Assembly (NCBI RefSeq): GCF_007970465.1
Contig: NZ_CP042429.1
Span: 2,666,001 to 2,730,000, forward strand
Direction: 5' to 3'
Length of the DNA stretch: 64,000 nt
From: Corynebacterium nuruki S6-4
Lineage (GTDB): Bacteria; Actinomycetota; Actinomycetes; Mycobacteriales; Mycobacteriaceae
Shown: positions 14,761 to 21,786 of the stretch, piece by piece
How the letters are laid out: every line of letters starts with the position of its first letter
Position numbering within the stretch: the stretch's first letter is position 1
Position numbers and translations under genes: made by a program
Notes under the pieces: generated by a model
The model's database searches: none
Seen by the model: only the letters and a program-made list of their open reading frames with translations
Told to the model about the DNA's origin: nothing

Positions 14761-14958
14761 ATGGGACTCGAAGACAAGACCAAGAACTCCGCCGAAAATC
14801 TCGGAGGCAAGGCCAAGGAAGTTGCCGGCGATGCCACCGACAACGACCAGCTCAAGGGTGAAGGCAAAGCTGACCAGGCCAAGGCCAGCGTCAAGGACGC
14901 AGTCGAGAAAGCCAAAGACAAGATCTCCGAAGGTATCAACAAGATCACCGGAAACTAG
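14761..14958 (+). CDS. CsbD-family stress protein
   Basis: 65 residues from ATG 14761. A highly charged, Lys/Ala/Gly-rich hydrophilic protein with the CsbD signature (NLGGKAKEVAGDATDNDQLKGEGKADQAK). CsbD proteins are induced by general stress; their molecular role is unclear. An upstream start at 14686 in the same frame is less likely because AGAGAGG lies just before 14761. The leader carries GTAACA repeats (14660-14675) that may belong to a promoter. Confidence 0.88.
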   Translation: MGLEDKTKNSAENLGGKAKEVAGDATDNDQLKGEGKADQAKASVKDAVEKAKDKISEGINKITGN

Positions 14959-14986
14959 ATCACTCTTCAAGCGAGGAGCTCAAGAA

Positions 14987-15238
14987 ATGACTGACGTGTC
15001 ACCGAAAAAAGACCGCAAGCGTAGCTCTTTCGGCCTCGTCGCCACGACAGCCTTCGTAGTTCTCCTGGCAGTTGTGCTGGCCATCCTCATCGGCCAGAAC
15101 ACTGACCAGGTGGACATGGGCTTCCTCGGGTGGAGCGTCGCATTCCCCCTATCAGTCGGGCTACTCGTCGCAGCTATCGGAGGTGTCCTCATCGCTTTCG
15201 GCGTGTCGGCCCTCGTCGCTCTGCGACGCAGGAAGTGA
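14987..15238 (+). CDS. LapA-domain membrane protein
   Basis: 83 residues from ATG 14987. A basic N-terminus (SPKKDRKRSSFG), then two transmembrane helices flanking QNTDQVDMGFLGWSVAFPLS, the arrangement of the LapA (DUF1049) family, small inner-membrane proteins tied to envelope stress and LPS assembly in Gram-negatives. In actinobacteria the role is unknown. It follows the csbD-like gene by 28 bases, so the two are probably co-transcribed. Confidence 0.78.
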   Translation: MTDVSPKKDRKRSSFGLVATTAFVVLLAVVLAILIGQNTDQVDMGFLGWSVAFPLSVGLLVAAIGGVLIAFGVSALVALRRRK

Positions 15239-15301
15239 ACCAGATCGCCGATGCCCAAATGACCCGCATCGGCCGAACAGATAGAGAAAGAAGGGCTCGA
15301 G

Positions 15302-15601
15302 TTGCACAATGACATTCTCATCCTCGCAGCGGGTTCAGCCCCGCCGCTCGGATTCATCGGCTGGATCATCATCGGCGGCCTCGCCGGATGGATCGGGTCG
15401 AAAATCATGAAGACCGACGCGTCGATGGGCATCGTGCTCAACATCGTCGTCGGTGTCATCGGAGGATTCCTCGGTGGCTGGCTCCTCACCCTGTTCGGCG
15501 TCGATGTTGCCGGCAGTGGCTGGATCTTCAGCTTCCTCACCTGCCTCCTCGGCGCAGTGATCCTCCTGTGGATCGTCGGACTGGTGACGCGAAAGCGCTA
15601 A
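15302..15601 (+). CDS. GlsB/YeaQ/YmgE-family stress membrane protein
   Basis: 99 residues from TTG 15302, preceded by AAAGAAGGG; no in-frame ATG or GTG fits. The sequence has IGWIIIGGLAGWIGSKIMK and GIVLNIVVGVIGGFLGGWL, the transglycosylase-associated (YeaQ) signature, with three hydrophobic helices. It is the fourth stress-associated gene of the cassette and is followed by a strong terminator. Confidence 0.85.
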   Translation: MHNDILILAAGSAPPLGFIGWIIIGGLAGWIGSKIMKTDASMGIVLNIVVGVIGGFLGGWLLTLFGVDVAGSGWIFSFLTCLLGAVILLWIVGLVTRKR

Positions 15602-15618
15602 CGCCAGGCTCCGACCTC

Positions 15619-15656
15619 AGCCCCCACCTGCATGCAAGAACGTTGCGGTGGGGGCT
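15619..15656 (+). terminator. Terminator closing the stress cassette
   Basis: AGCCCCCACC (15619-15628) and GGTGGGGGCT (15647-15656) are perfect inverted copies, 18 bases after the YeaQ-like stop. Confidence 0.75.
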
Positions 15657-15726
15657 CACTTATGCCCGAATTCCCGACCACCCCAGCCCCGCCACCGTGC
15701 GGGGCTTCTTCCATGAAGGAGGGGAA

Positions 15727-16038
15727 ATGATCGAGTACGAGCAGTTGGACCAGACCATGCTCGCCATGATGGAGATCTACCGCCGGCAAGTCACCGACCT
15801 GAAAACCAACCTAGCCAACGCGGAGCAGGAATCCGAGGGGTTGAGGCACTCCCAGCAGCAATCCGAAACCTTCAGGAGGGAAGCAGAAACGAAGGCCGAC
15901 CACTTCCGACTGAAATGGCTCGAAGAGGAAACCAAGACGAAGAAACTGCAGGGCATCATCGAGTCACTGAAGATCGAACTGCAGGACGCCCGGGCAGACG
16001 CCACCGAAGCCAAGGAACACCACGAGGAAAACCAGTGA
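15727..16038 (+). CDS. Coiled-coil hypothetical protein, 103 aa
   Basis: ATG 15727 after GAAGGAGGGGAA. The protein is almost entirely a coiled coil (MLAMMEIYRRQVTDLKTNL..., WLEEETKTKKLQGIIESLK). It overlaps the next gene by four bases. Possibly an oligomerisation partner of the following HTH protein. Confidence 0.65.
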   Translation: MIEYEQLDQTMLAMMEIYRRQVTDLKTNLANAEQESEGLRHSQQQSETFRREAETKADHFRLKWLEEETKTKKLQGIIESLKIELQDARADATEAKEHHEENQ

Positions 16039-16610
16039 CCCCAGACGACCTCCGACTCCTCCTCCGGCGCCTCGCGGGCCTCACCGGAACACTCCTCGAC
16101 GACCTCGACGACAGTGCCCTCCCCGCCGCCAGCTACAGCGGCAACGAGGGAGCGGCACCGAAGGGAGGCAAGAGCAAGCCCCCCGTACCCATCGCAGACC
16201 TCGACTACATCGTCACTGACGTGGAACCCCGTATCCGCGGCTGGTGCCAGAACCTCGTCGCCACCGCACACCTCACCGGATACCCTGCCGGCGCCCGCGT
16301 GAACATCCTTGTCGCCTGGCTCTCACGCCACCGCGAAACCCTCCTCGCACAAGACTGGGCACAGGACTGCACCGACGAACTCGCCGACCTCACCGCAGAA
16401 CTCGCCGCCAGACTCCACCCAGCACAACCCGACCGGCCCCTACTCCCGGACTTCGCCACCGCCGACGAGATCGCCAAAGCTACCGGCCGAACCCCCGCCG
16501 GCGTGCAGAAGTGGTGCCAGCGAAACCACGTCGAATCGTGGACCGTCGCAGGCGTGAAGCAGTACAAGACCAGCCAGGTGAAATACAAGAACCGCAAGGT
16601 CAGCGGGTAG
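16035..16610 (+). CDS. HTH phage protein, possible late regulator
   Basis: 191 residues from GTG 16035, overlapping the coiled-coil gene. A helical N-terminal region, then a C-terminal HTH (FATADEIAKATGRTPAGVQKWCQRNHVESWTVAGVKQYKTSQVKYK). It lies just before the late region and ahead of a promoter-like element, as expected for a late-gene regulator; that is inferred from position. Similar proteins occur in actinophages without known function. Confidence 0.6.
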   Translation: MTPDDLRLLLRRLAGLTGTLLDDLDDSALPAASYSGNEGAAPKGGKSKPPVPIADLDYIVTDVEPRIRGWCQNLVATAHLTGYPAGARVNILVAWLSRHRETLLAQDWAQDCTDELADLTAELAARLHPAQPDRPLLPDFATADEIAKATGRTPAGVQKWCQRNHVESWTVAGVKQYKTSQVKYKNRKVSG

Positions 16611-16636
16611 ATTACCAAAAATGTCCAGACGTGATG

Positions 16637-16642
16637 TACAAT
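16637..16642 (+). promoter_or_regulatory. Promoter -10 box for a short leader transcript
   Basis: TACAAT preceded by TG, with a poor -35 candidate TTACCA at 16612-16617 (19-bp spacing). A start near 16649 would give only about 50 nt before the terminator at 16661-16700, suggesting an attenuated leader or a small RNA. Confidence 0.4.
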
Positions 16643-16660
16643 CGCCTTAGCGCTACGCGA

Positions 16661-16700
16661 CCCCGGCGGACTCCAATCAAGGAGACCGACCGGGGTTTTT
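16661..16700 (+). terminator. Rho-independent terminator
   Basis: CCCCGG (16661-16666) pairs with CCGGGG (16690-16695), extended inside by CGG/CCG, followed by TTTTT (16696-16700). Confidence 0.75.
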
Positions 16701-16780
16701 GCGTGCGCCAACCCCGGCCGCACATCTGGCGGTGACACGACCGGGGCCCTTTCGGGATGTTGTGGTGACTCGTCCGGCGA

Positions 16781-16815
16781 AGCATCGGCGACGGGTGTTG
16801 CTCCCCGCCGATGCT
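16781..16815. repeat. 10-bp perfect inverted repeat
   Basis: AGCATCGGCG (16781-16790) and CGCCGATGCT (16806-16815), 15-nt spacer. It could be an operator or an RNA hairpin in the leader of the late region. Confidence 0.5.
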
Positions 16816-17024
16816 GACCCGCATCAGCCACCACACACCGGTTCGTGGTCCAGTGACCACCGCAGCCCGCCACTACAGTGGCACCCCCTCCTGTCGGACC
16901 CTGACGCTGCGACAGCCCGGACCAACACCGGGACGAACCACACAGACCCTCTAGACAACGCGACCCACCCTCTAATGTCAGACACGCAGGGCAATCCAGC
17001 CCCGCAGAATCGACAGGAGAATAA

Positions 17025-17474
17025 GTGGCGAAGAAGATCCACTACCCAATCCACAAGCACGACGATCCGGTCCTCGCAGAACGGATCGACATCAGGACAT
17101 GGGACATCGAGGGAAGCGTGGACGACGAAAGGCTCTCCGCGCAGCCGGCCTTCACAATGTTCTACGAAGTGACGCCGCGAGTCCGCGATGACTGGAAAGA
17201 CCGGCAGGCACGATCTGCCGCGGACCCGAACGCCTTGGTCGCTGCCGGAACGCACCGCCTCGAGATCATCCGAAACAAGGACAGCCTCGACAGCTTCTGG
17301 GAACAGCACCCCGACTGCACTATCTACGAGACGCAGTTCGGCGGAGCCTTCCGCAAGGGCGACCTACCGTTCCACTGGGGTGGGGTCATGGAACCCGGGC
17401 AGGGCATCCCGATGGATGAAGAGCACGCCGTCTACTGGTTCCCCTACTTCGGAGCGGTGCCGGTGAGTGACTAG
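17025..17474 (+). CDS. Hypothetical phage protein, 149 aa
   Basis: GTG 17025 after AGGAGAATAA. A soluble protein rich in His, Trp and acidic residues (HYPIHKHDDPVLAERIDIRTWDIEG, FHWGGVMEPGQGIPMDEEHAVYWFPYFGAVPVSD). No family recognised. It precedes the P-loop/HNH fusion by 14 bases, so the two are likely co-transcribed. Confidence 0.65.
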   Translation: MAKKIHYPIHKHDDPVLAERIDIRTWDIEGSVDDERLSAQPAFTMFYEVTPRVRDDWKDRQARSAADPNALVAAGTHRLEIIRNKDSLDSFWEQHPDCTIYETQFGGAFRKGDLPFHWGGVMEPGQGIPMDEEHAVYWFPYFGAVPVSD

Positions 17475-17488
17475 GAGGTGACGGGCCG

Positions 17489-18226
17489 ATGGCACTGAAG
17501 ATCGTGATCGGCCCTCCCGCCGCAGGGAAGAGCACCTACATCCGGGAGCACCGGAAACCCGGCGACATCACCATCGACTACGACGTGCTCGCCAACGCCC
17601 TATCCGGTCTCGCACCCGCGAACCACGAGCACACCACTGCGGTGAAGAAGATCACCAAGGCAGCACGGGACGCGGCGATACGTGAGGCCCAGAAGCACGC
17701 CACCAACACAGATGTGTGGATCATCCACTCCACACCCGCGCAGTCCACCCTCGACCGCTACAAGCGCGAGGGAGCACAGATCCACGTAGTCGACCCAGGC
17801 AAAGACATCGTCATGCACCGCATCAAGCACGAGCGACCCGGCCACATGCACGCCGTCGCCGCACGCTGGTACCAACAGCAAGACGAACAGATGAAGCCGA
17901 AACAGGCACACGAACGCGGATACGACTGGAACCACCGCCGCAACCGCCAACGCCTCCTCTACAACCTCGTAGACGGCACACCATGCCCCTTCTGCGGCAA
18001 ACCACTCCACAAGAACCCCGCACAGAACTTCGACGGCGCCGCCCTCGAGGCCGACCACACACGAGACCTCAAGCACCACGGCCAGAACCCCGCCGACCGC
18101 CTACTCCACCGCACCTGCAACCGCAGCCGAGGAGACGGCCACGACGAGCGCTCACCACTACGGGAGAACGCCACGACCCGGGAGGGAAAGCCGGAGGCCC
18201 CCACCGGGTGGGACTGGCTCGGGTAG
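17489..18226 (+). CDS. P-loop kinase-like / HNH endonuclease fusion
   Basis: 245 residues. The N-terminal half is a P-loop NTPase: Walker A GPPAAGKST (8-16), ITIDYD near 30, a conserved-looking WIIHSTP strand near 75 and RIKHERPGH, similar to zeta-toxin/polynucleotide-kinase-like folds. The C-terminal half is an HNH nuclease: CPFCGKPL, LEADHTRDLKHHG and the CN-R end LLHRTCNRSRGDG. An HNH enzyme next to terminase often assists DNA packaging; coupling to a kinase could process the 5' ends it makes. The role is inferred. Confidence 0.75.
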   Translation: MALKIVIGPPAAGKSTYIREHRKPGDITIDYDVLANALSGLAPANHEHTTAVKKITKAARDAAIREAQKHATNTDVWIIHSTPAQSTLDRYKREGAQIHVVDPGKDIVMHRIKHERPGHMHAVAARWYQQQDEQMKPKQAHERGYDWNHRRNRQRLLYNLVDGTPCPFCGKPLHKNPAQNFDGAALEADHTRDLKHHGQNPADRLLHRTCNRSRGDGHDERSPLRENATTREGKPEAPTGWDWLG

Positions 18227-18312
18227 TAGACCTGCTGCACGGCGGGCTTCGAACCTGCTGCACACCGAGATTGAAAATCAGAAAACCTCAGAATCTTGGA
18301 GGGGTAGGCCCG

Positions 18313-18351
18313 GCCACTCGGCCCCGCCGCCCCACTGAGTGGCAATTTTAT
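18313..18351 (+). terminator. Terminator before terminase genes
   Basis: GCCACTC (18313-18319) and GAGTGGC (18337-18343) form a perfect stem followed by AATTTTATT. Confidence 0.65.
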
Positions 18352-18367
18352 TCAGGGTCGTAAAAGT

Positions 18368-18394
18368 TATGCATCTGGTATGCGGTCAATATGC
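18368..18394 (+). repeat. Three TATGC repeats at 11-bp spacing
   Basis: TATGC occurs at 18368, 18379 and 18390, each about one helical turn apart, in an AT-rich pocket 16 bases before the terminase small-subunit start. Phased repeats here suit a terminase recognition (cos/pac) site or an activator-binding site for the late promoter. Confidence 0.45.
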
Positions 18395-18409
18395 GTGTGA
18401 GGAGGGCCT

Positions 18410-18745
18410 GTGAGCTGGGAAGAGGGCGACGAATTCGATGTTGGCGGCCGGGAACTCTCCGCGTCGTTGTCGTTGTCGGATGATGATGGTCCGACGCGGG
18501 CACTGATCGTGGAGGCGTGCCGGGCGAAGGATCGTCTGGATCGGCTCCACAGGATCGTCCGGGGCGACGTTGATACGTGGACGCGGGTGTTCACCGGGGA
18601 GGGCGAGCTGGTTCTGAAGATGGATACTGCGGTGTCTGAGGTTCGGCAGCTTTCGACAGTGTTCCGGCAGTTGCTCACGGAGATTCAGAGGAGGCAGGGC
18701 GATGGTCGAGGAGGTGAAGAGGAGGACGGACTCGCTGGTCTCTGA
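18410..18745 (+). CDS. terS: Terminase small subunit
   Basis: 111 residues from GTG 18410 (site GAGGAGGG). Placed directly before terL and overlapping it by 44 bases. The helical layout (LIVEACRAKDRLDRLHRIVRG..., VSEVRQLSTVFRQLLTEIQRR) is common to actinophage small terminases, which bind the packaging site and regulate TerL. Sequence similarity is weak, so the call rests on position and shape. Confidence 0.7.
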   Translation: MSWEEGDEFDVGGRELSASLSLSDDDGPTRALIVEACRAKDRLDRLHRIVRGDVDTWTRVFTGEGELVLKMDTAVSEVRQLSTVFRQLLTEIQRRQGDGRGGEEEDGLAGL

Positions 18746-20261
18746 TGTGGTCGCTGAGGAGTGGCCGACGTTGGAGGGCCGGCAGGAGCCAGAGGTTCTG
18801 ATATCTGCCGGTTCGGGTGGGGAGCATGGGGAGAAGGCGATTGAGCTTGCTCGCCGGTTCGGGATCCGTCTGATGCCGTGGCAGGAGCAGCAGGTGCGCC
18901 TGTCGCTTGCGACTGATGGTGAGGGCCACTGGTTGCATCAGGATGTGGTGCTGATCTGCCCGCGGCAGAACGGCAAGTCCCTGATCCTCGAGGTCGTGAT
19001 CTTGTACCGGATGTTCGTCCTGCATCAGAAGATCATCTTCACGGCGCAGCGGTGGGCTACGGCGAAGTCGATCCGTAACCGACTGTGGAAGCGGATCAAG
19101 TCGCGGAAGTGGGCGGCGCGTCGGCTGACGCGGAATACGGCGTCGGCGGGTGAGGCTGAGATGGAAACGTCTGACGGTGCGAAGATCCAGTTCACTACGC
19201 GGTCGAACGATATGGGTCGTGGTTTCGATCAGGTGGATCTGTTGCTGCTGGATGAGGCGTACAACCTCGAGTCCGGTGAGCTGGACTCTTTGGCTCCTAT
19301 CCAGTTGGCGTCGCCGGATCCGCAGACGTACTACACGTCGTCGGCGGTGAATCAGGCGGATCATCCGAAGGGGATGAACTTGTCTCGGGTTCGGGAGAAG
19401 GCTCTTGCGGGTGAGGCTGAGGGGATGTTGTACAGCGAGTTCCGGGCGCCGGAGGGTGCGGACCCGGATGATCCGGAGACGTGGAAGTTGGCGAACCCTT
19501 CCTATGGTGTGGTGGCGACGGAGAAGAAGGTCCGGTCGCTGCGGTCGAAGCTGACGGAGATTGGTTTCGGCGTGGAGATGCTGGGCTGGGGTGAGTGGTT
19601 CGTCACGGTTGGTGATGAGTCGCATGACTTCGTTCTGGATCCGGCGGCCTGGTCGGCTGCCACGGCGTCATATCCGATTCAGGGTGTGCCGGCGTGCTTG
19701 GGTGCGGCGGTCGCCCCGGCGGGCGAGGGTGTTGCCCTGGTCCTTGCGGTGCGCACTGATCGTGGCGTGCACCTGTCTCTGGGGCCGGTGGAGGAGTTCG
19801 ACCGGCAGGCGGTGGTCACTGCGGTGAAGGCGACGGTGGATGCGGTTGATCCGTGTGCGGTGGTGCTGGATCCGAAGGGGCCGGCGTCGACGATCATTGA
19901 CCCGTTGGAGAAGGCGGAGATCGAGCCGGAGTGCTTGTCGTGGCCGAAGGTGGTGGCGGCGACTGAGCTGCTGATGACATTGTTCGCTGAGGGGTCGCTG
20001 ACGCATGATGCTGACCCCAGGTGGGCGGAGGCTGCGGAGGTTGCTGAGTTCCGGCCGGGGACTGAGCGGGGTCGAGCGTTCAAGGAAGTGCAGCCGGTCG
20101 TGTCTGTGCTTGTCGCGGCAGCGTTCGCGGCGTGGGGGTTGACCGAGTTCGGCATCCCGGATGATCCGGGTGATGTGAAGATGACGAGGAGGTTCGTGGG
20201 GCATGTGGAATCCGTTTCGGCCGCGCCAGTCGCGGCAGCAGCATCGGCACTCGCCTTCTGA
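18702..20261 (+). CDS. terL: Terminase large subunit
   Basis: 519 residues. ATPase domain with Walker A CPRQNGKS (about 86-93), coupling region FTAQRW, and Walker B LLLLDEAY (about 180-187). A RNase-H-like nuclease domain occupies the C-terminal half. This is the motor that drives DNA into the prohead and cuts it at the end of packaging. It overlaps terS at the start and the portal gene by 59 bases at the end. Length is normal and no disruption is seen. Confidence 0.93.
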   Translation: MVEEVKRRTDSLVSDVVAEEWPTLEGRQEPEVLISAGSGGEHGEKAIELARRFGIRLMPWQEQQVRLSLATDGEGHWLHQDVVLICPRQNGKSLILEVVILYRMFVLHQKIIFTAQRWATAKSIRNRLWKRIKSRKWAARRLTRNTASAGEAEMETSDGAKIQFTTRSNDMGRGFDQVDLLLLDEAYNLESGELDSLAPIQLASPDPQTYYTSSAVNQADHPKGMNLSRVREKALAGEAEGMLYSEFRAPEGADPDDPETWKLANPSYGVVATEKKVRSLRSKLTEIGFGVEMLGWGEWFVTVGDESHDFVLDPAAWSAATASYPIQGVPACLGAAVAPAGEGVALVLAVRTDRGVHLSLGPVEEFDRQAVVTAVKATVDAVDPCAVVLDPKGPASTIIDPLEKAEIEPECLSWPKVVAATELLMTLFAEGSLTHDADPRWAEAAEVAEFRPGTERGRAFKEVQPVVSVLVAAAFAAWGLTEFGIPDDPGDVKMTRRFVGHVESVSAAPVAAAASALAF

Positions 20262-21786
20262 TCTCGTGCAGACAGTGGACTCGGAGATCGGGCACGCACT
20301 GTCATCGCCTGCCGGTAGGACGGCGGAGGACAACTGGGATCTACGGTTCCCCCGGTCCACTGAGGTATTCGCGAAGATGGGCCGGGAGGATGCTCAGGTC
20401 ACGTCGATCCTGAAGGCGATTGATCTTCCGATTCAGCGTGCGGACTGGCGGCTGGATCCGAATGGGGCGCCGCCTGAGGTTGTGGCCCTGGTGGCGGATG
20501 ATCTTCGTCTGCCGGTGTTGGGTGAGGATCCGCATGAGCCGGTGGGTCGGCGGCGTGGTCGGGTGTCGTGGTCGGAGCATCTGCAGCAGGTGCTTCTTGC
20601 TCTGCAGTACGGGTGCATGTTCTTCGAGCAGGTGTATACGCCGGGTTCGGATGGGCGGATGCATCTGAGGAAGTTGGCTCCGCGGTTCCCGGGCAGTCTG
20701 TCGAAGGTCAACGTCGCTGTCGATGGTGGTCTCGAGTCGATCGAGCAGCCGGGTGTGTCGGTGGGGAAGGCGCGGGCGTCGGCTGTGGTGATCCCCGTGG
20801 ATCGACTGGTGGCGTACGTCCACTCGCCGACGGACACCTCGTGGACCGGCACGTCAGTACTGAGACCGGCGTACAAGCATTGGCGACTGCGTGACCAGAT
20901 GCTCAGGCTTGAGGCGCAGGTTCTCGAGCGCAACGGCATGGGCGTCCCGATCTATGAGGGTTCCCAGCTGACGAACGACCCGGAGTCGGATCTGAAGCGC
21001 GGGCAGAAACTCGCGGAGGGGATCCGCGCTGGGCAGTTCGCTGGTGGCGCCGTCCCGGCTGGGGCGAAGCTGAACATTCAGGGCGTGTCTGGTCAGCTCG
21101 TCAGCCCGCGGGAGGCTATTGCTTACCACGATTCGCAGATGGCTAAGGCGGTGCTGGCGCACTTCCTGAACCTAGAGGGCAAGGGTGGTTCCTACGCGCT
21201 CGCGGAGACGCAGTCGGATCTGTTCATCCAGTCCCTGCAGACCATCGCGGATTGGATCGCGGACACTGCCACCCAGCATGTGGTGGAGGATCTGGTGGAC
21301 ATGGCGTTCCCCGGGTATGAGGGTGTCGCCCCGCGGGTTGTGGTGGATCCGATCGCCAGCAAGAAGGAGCTGACGGCGGATGATCTTTCGAAGCTGACGA
21401 GTGGTGACAAGCCGGTGATCCAGTCTGACAAGGATCTCGAGGAGCACATCCGACGGACGTTCTCCCTGCCGGCTAAGCGACCGCTGAAGGAGGCGGTGAA
21501 GGATGGGTCGACCCCGCCGCCGGATGACAAGAAGAAGTCGATGGACCCTGACGAGATGAACAAGCTCGTGACCGCCGCGACGGGGTTGTTCCGGGCTGGA
21601 TTTGATCCGCAGGCATCCCTTGCCGCGGTTGGTCTTCCTCCGGTGAAGCACACCGGCAAGGAGCCGGTGACGGTCCGTGATCCGAAGCTGTCTGACGCTG
21701 AGGCGGAGAAGGCTGCTGCGGAGGCGGCGGAAGCTACTGGTGATGATCCCGGCGAGCCGCCGGGGGAGGAGGTGCAGGATGAGTGA
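20203..21786 (+). CDS. Phage portal protein
   Basis: 527 residues, similar in layout to the DUF935 (Mu gp29-like) portal family: FAKMGREDAQVTSILKAIDLPIQRADWRL, LALQYGCMFFEQVY, ADSRAYKHWRLRDQ-type stem region, and IAYHDSQMAKAVLAHFLNL. The dodecameric portal is the DNA channel and docking site for TerL and the head-tail connectors. The C-terminus is acidic and Ala/Glu-rich. It overlaps terL and the protease gene. Confidence 0.88.
   Translation: MWNPFRPRQSRQQHRHSPSDLVQTVDSEIGHALSSPAGRTAEDNWDLRFPRSTEVFAKMGREDAQVTSILKAIDLPIQRADWRLDPNGAPPEVVALVADDLRLPVLGEDPHEPVGRRRGRVSWSEHLQQVLLALQYGCMFFEQVYTPGSDGRMHLRKLAPRFPGSLSKVNVAVDGGLESIEQPGVSVGKARASAVVIPVDRLVAYVHSPTDTSWTGTSVLRPAYKHWRLRDQMLRLEAQVLERNGMGVPIYEGSQLTNDPESDLKRGQKLAEGIRAGQFAGGAVPAGAKLNIQGVSGQLVSPREAIAYHDSQMAKAVLAHFLNLEGKGGSYALAETQSDLFIQSLQTIADWIADTATQHVVEDLVDMAFPGYEGVAPRVVVDPIASKKELTADDLSKLTSGDKPVIQSDKDLEEHIRRTFSLPAKRPLKEAVKDGSTPPPDDKKKSMDPDEMNKLVTAATGLFRAGFDPQASLAAVGLPPVKHTGKEPVTVRDPKLSDAEAEKAAAEAAEATGDDPGEPPGEEVQDE

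Larger units (their letters stand above)
16611..17024. other. Non-coding stretch before the gene at 17025
   Basis: Apart from the promoter-like box and terminator listed, it has a second CCCCGG...CCGGGG hairpin (about 16713-16747), a perfect 10-bp inverted repeat (16781-16815) and a possible promoter for the next gene (TAGACA near 16952, TAATGT near 16973). No gene is seen. Confidence 0.5.
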
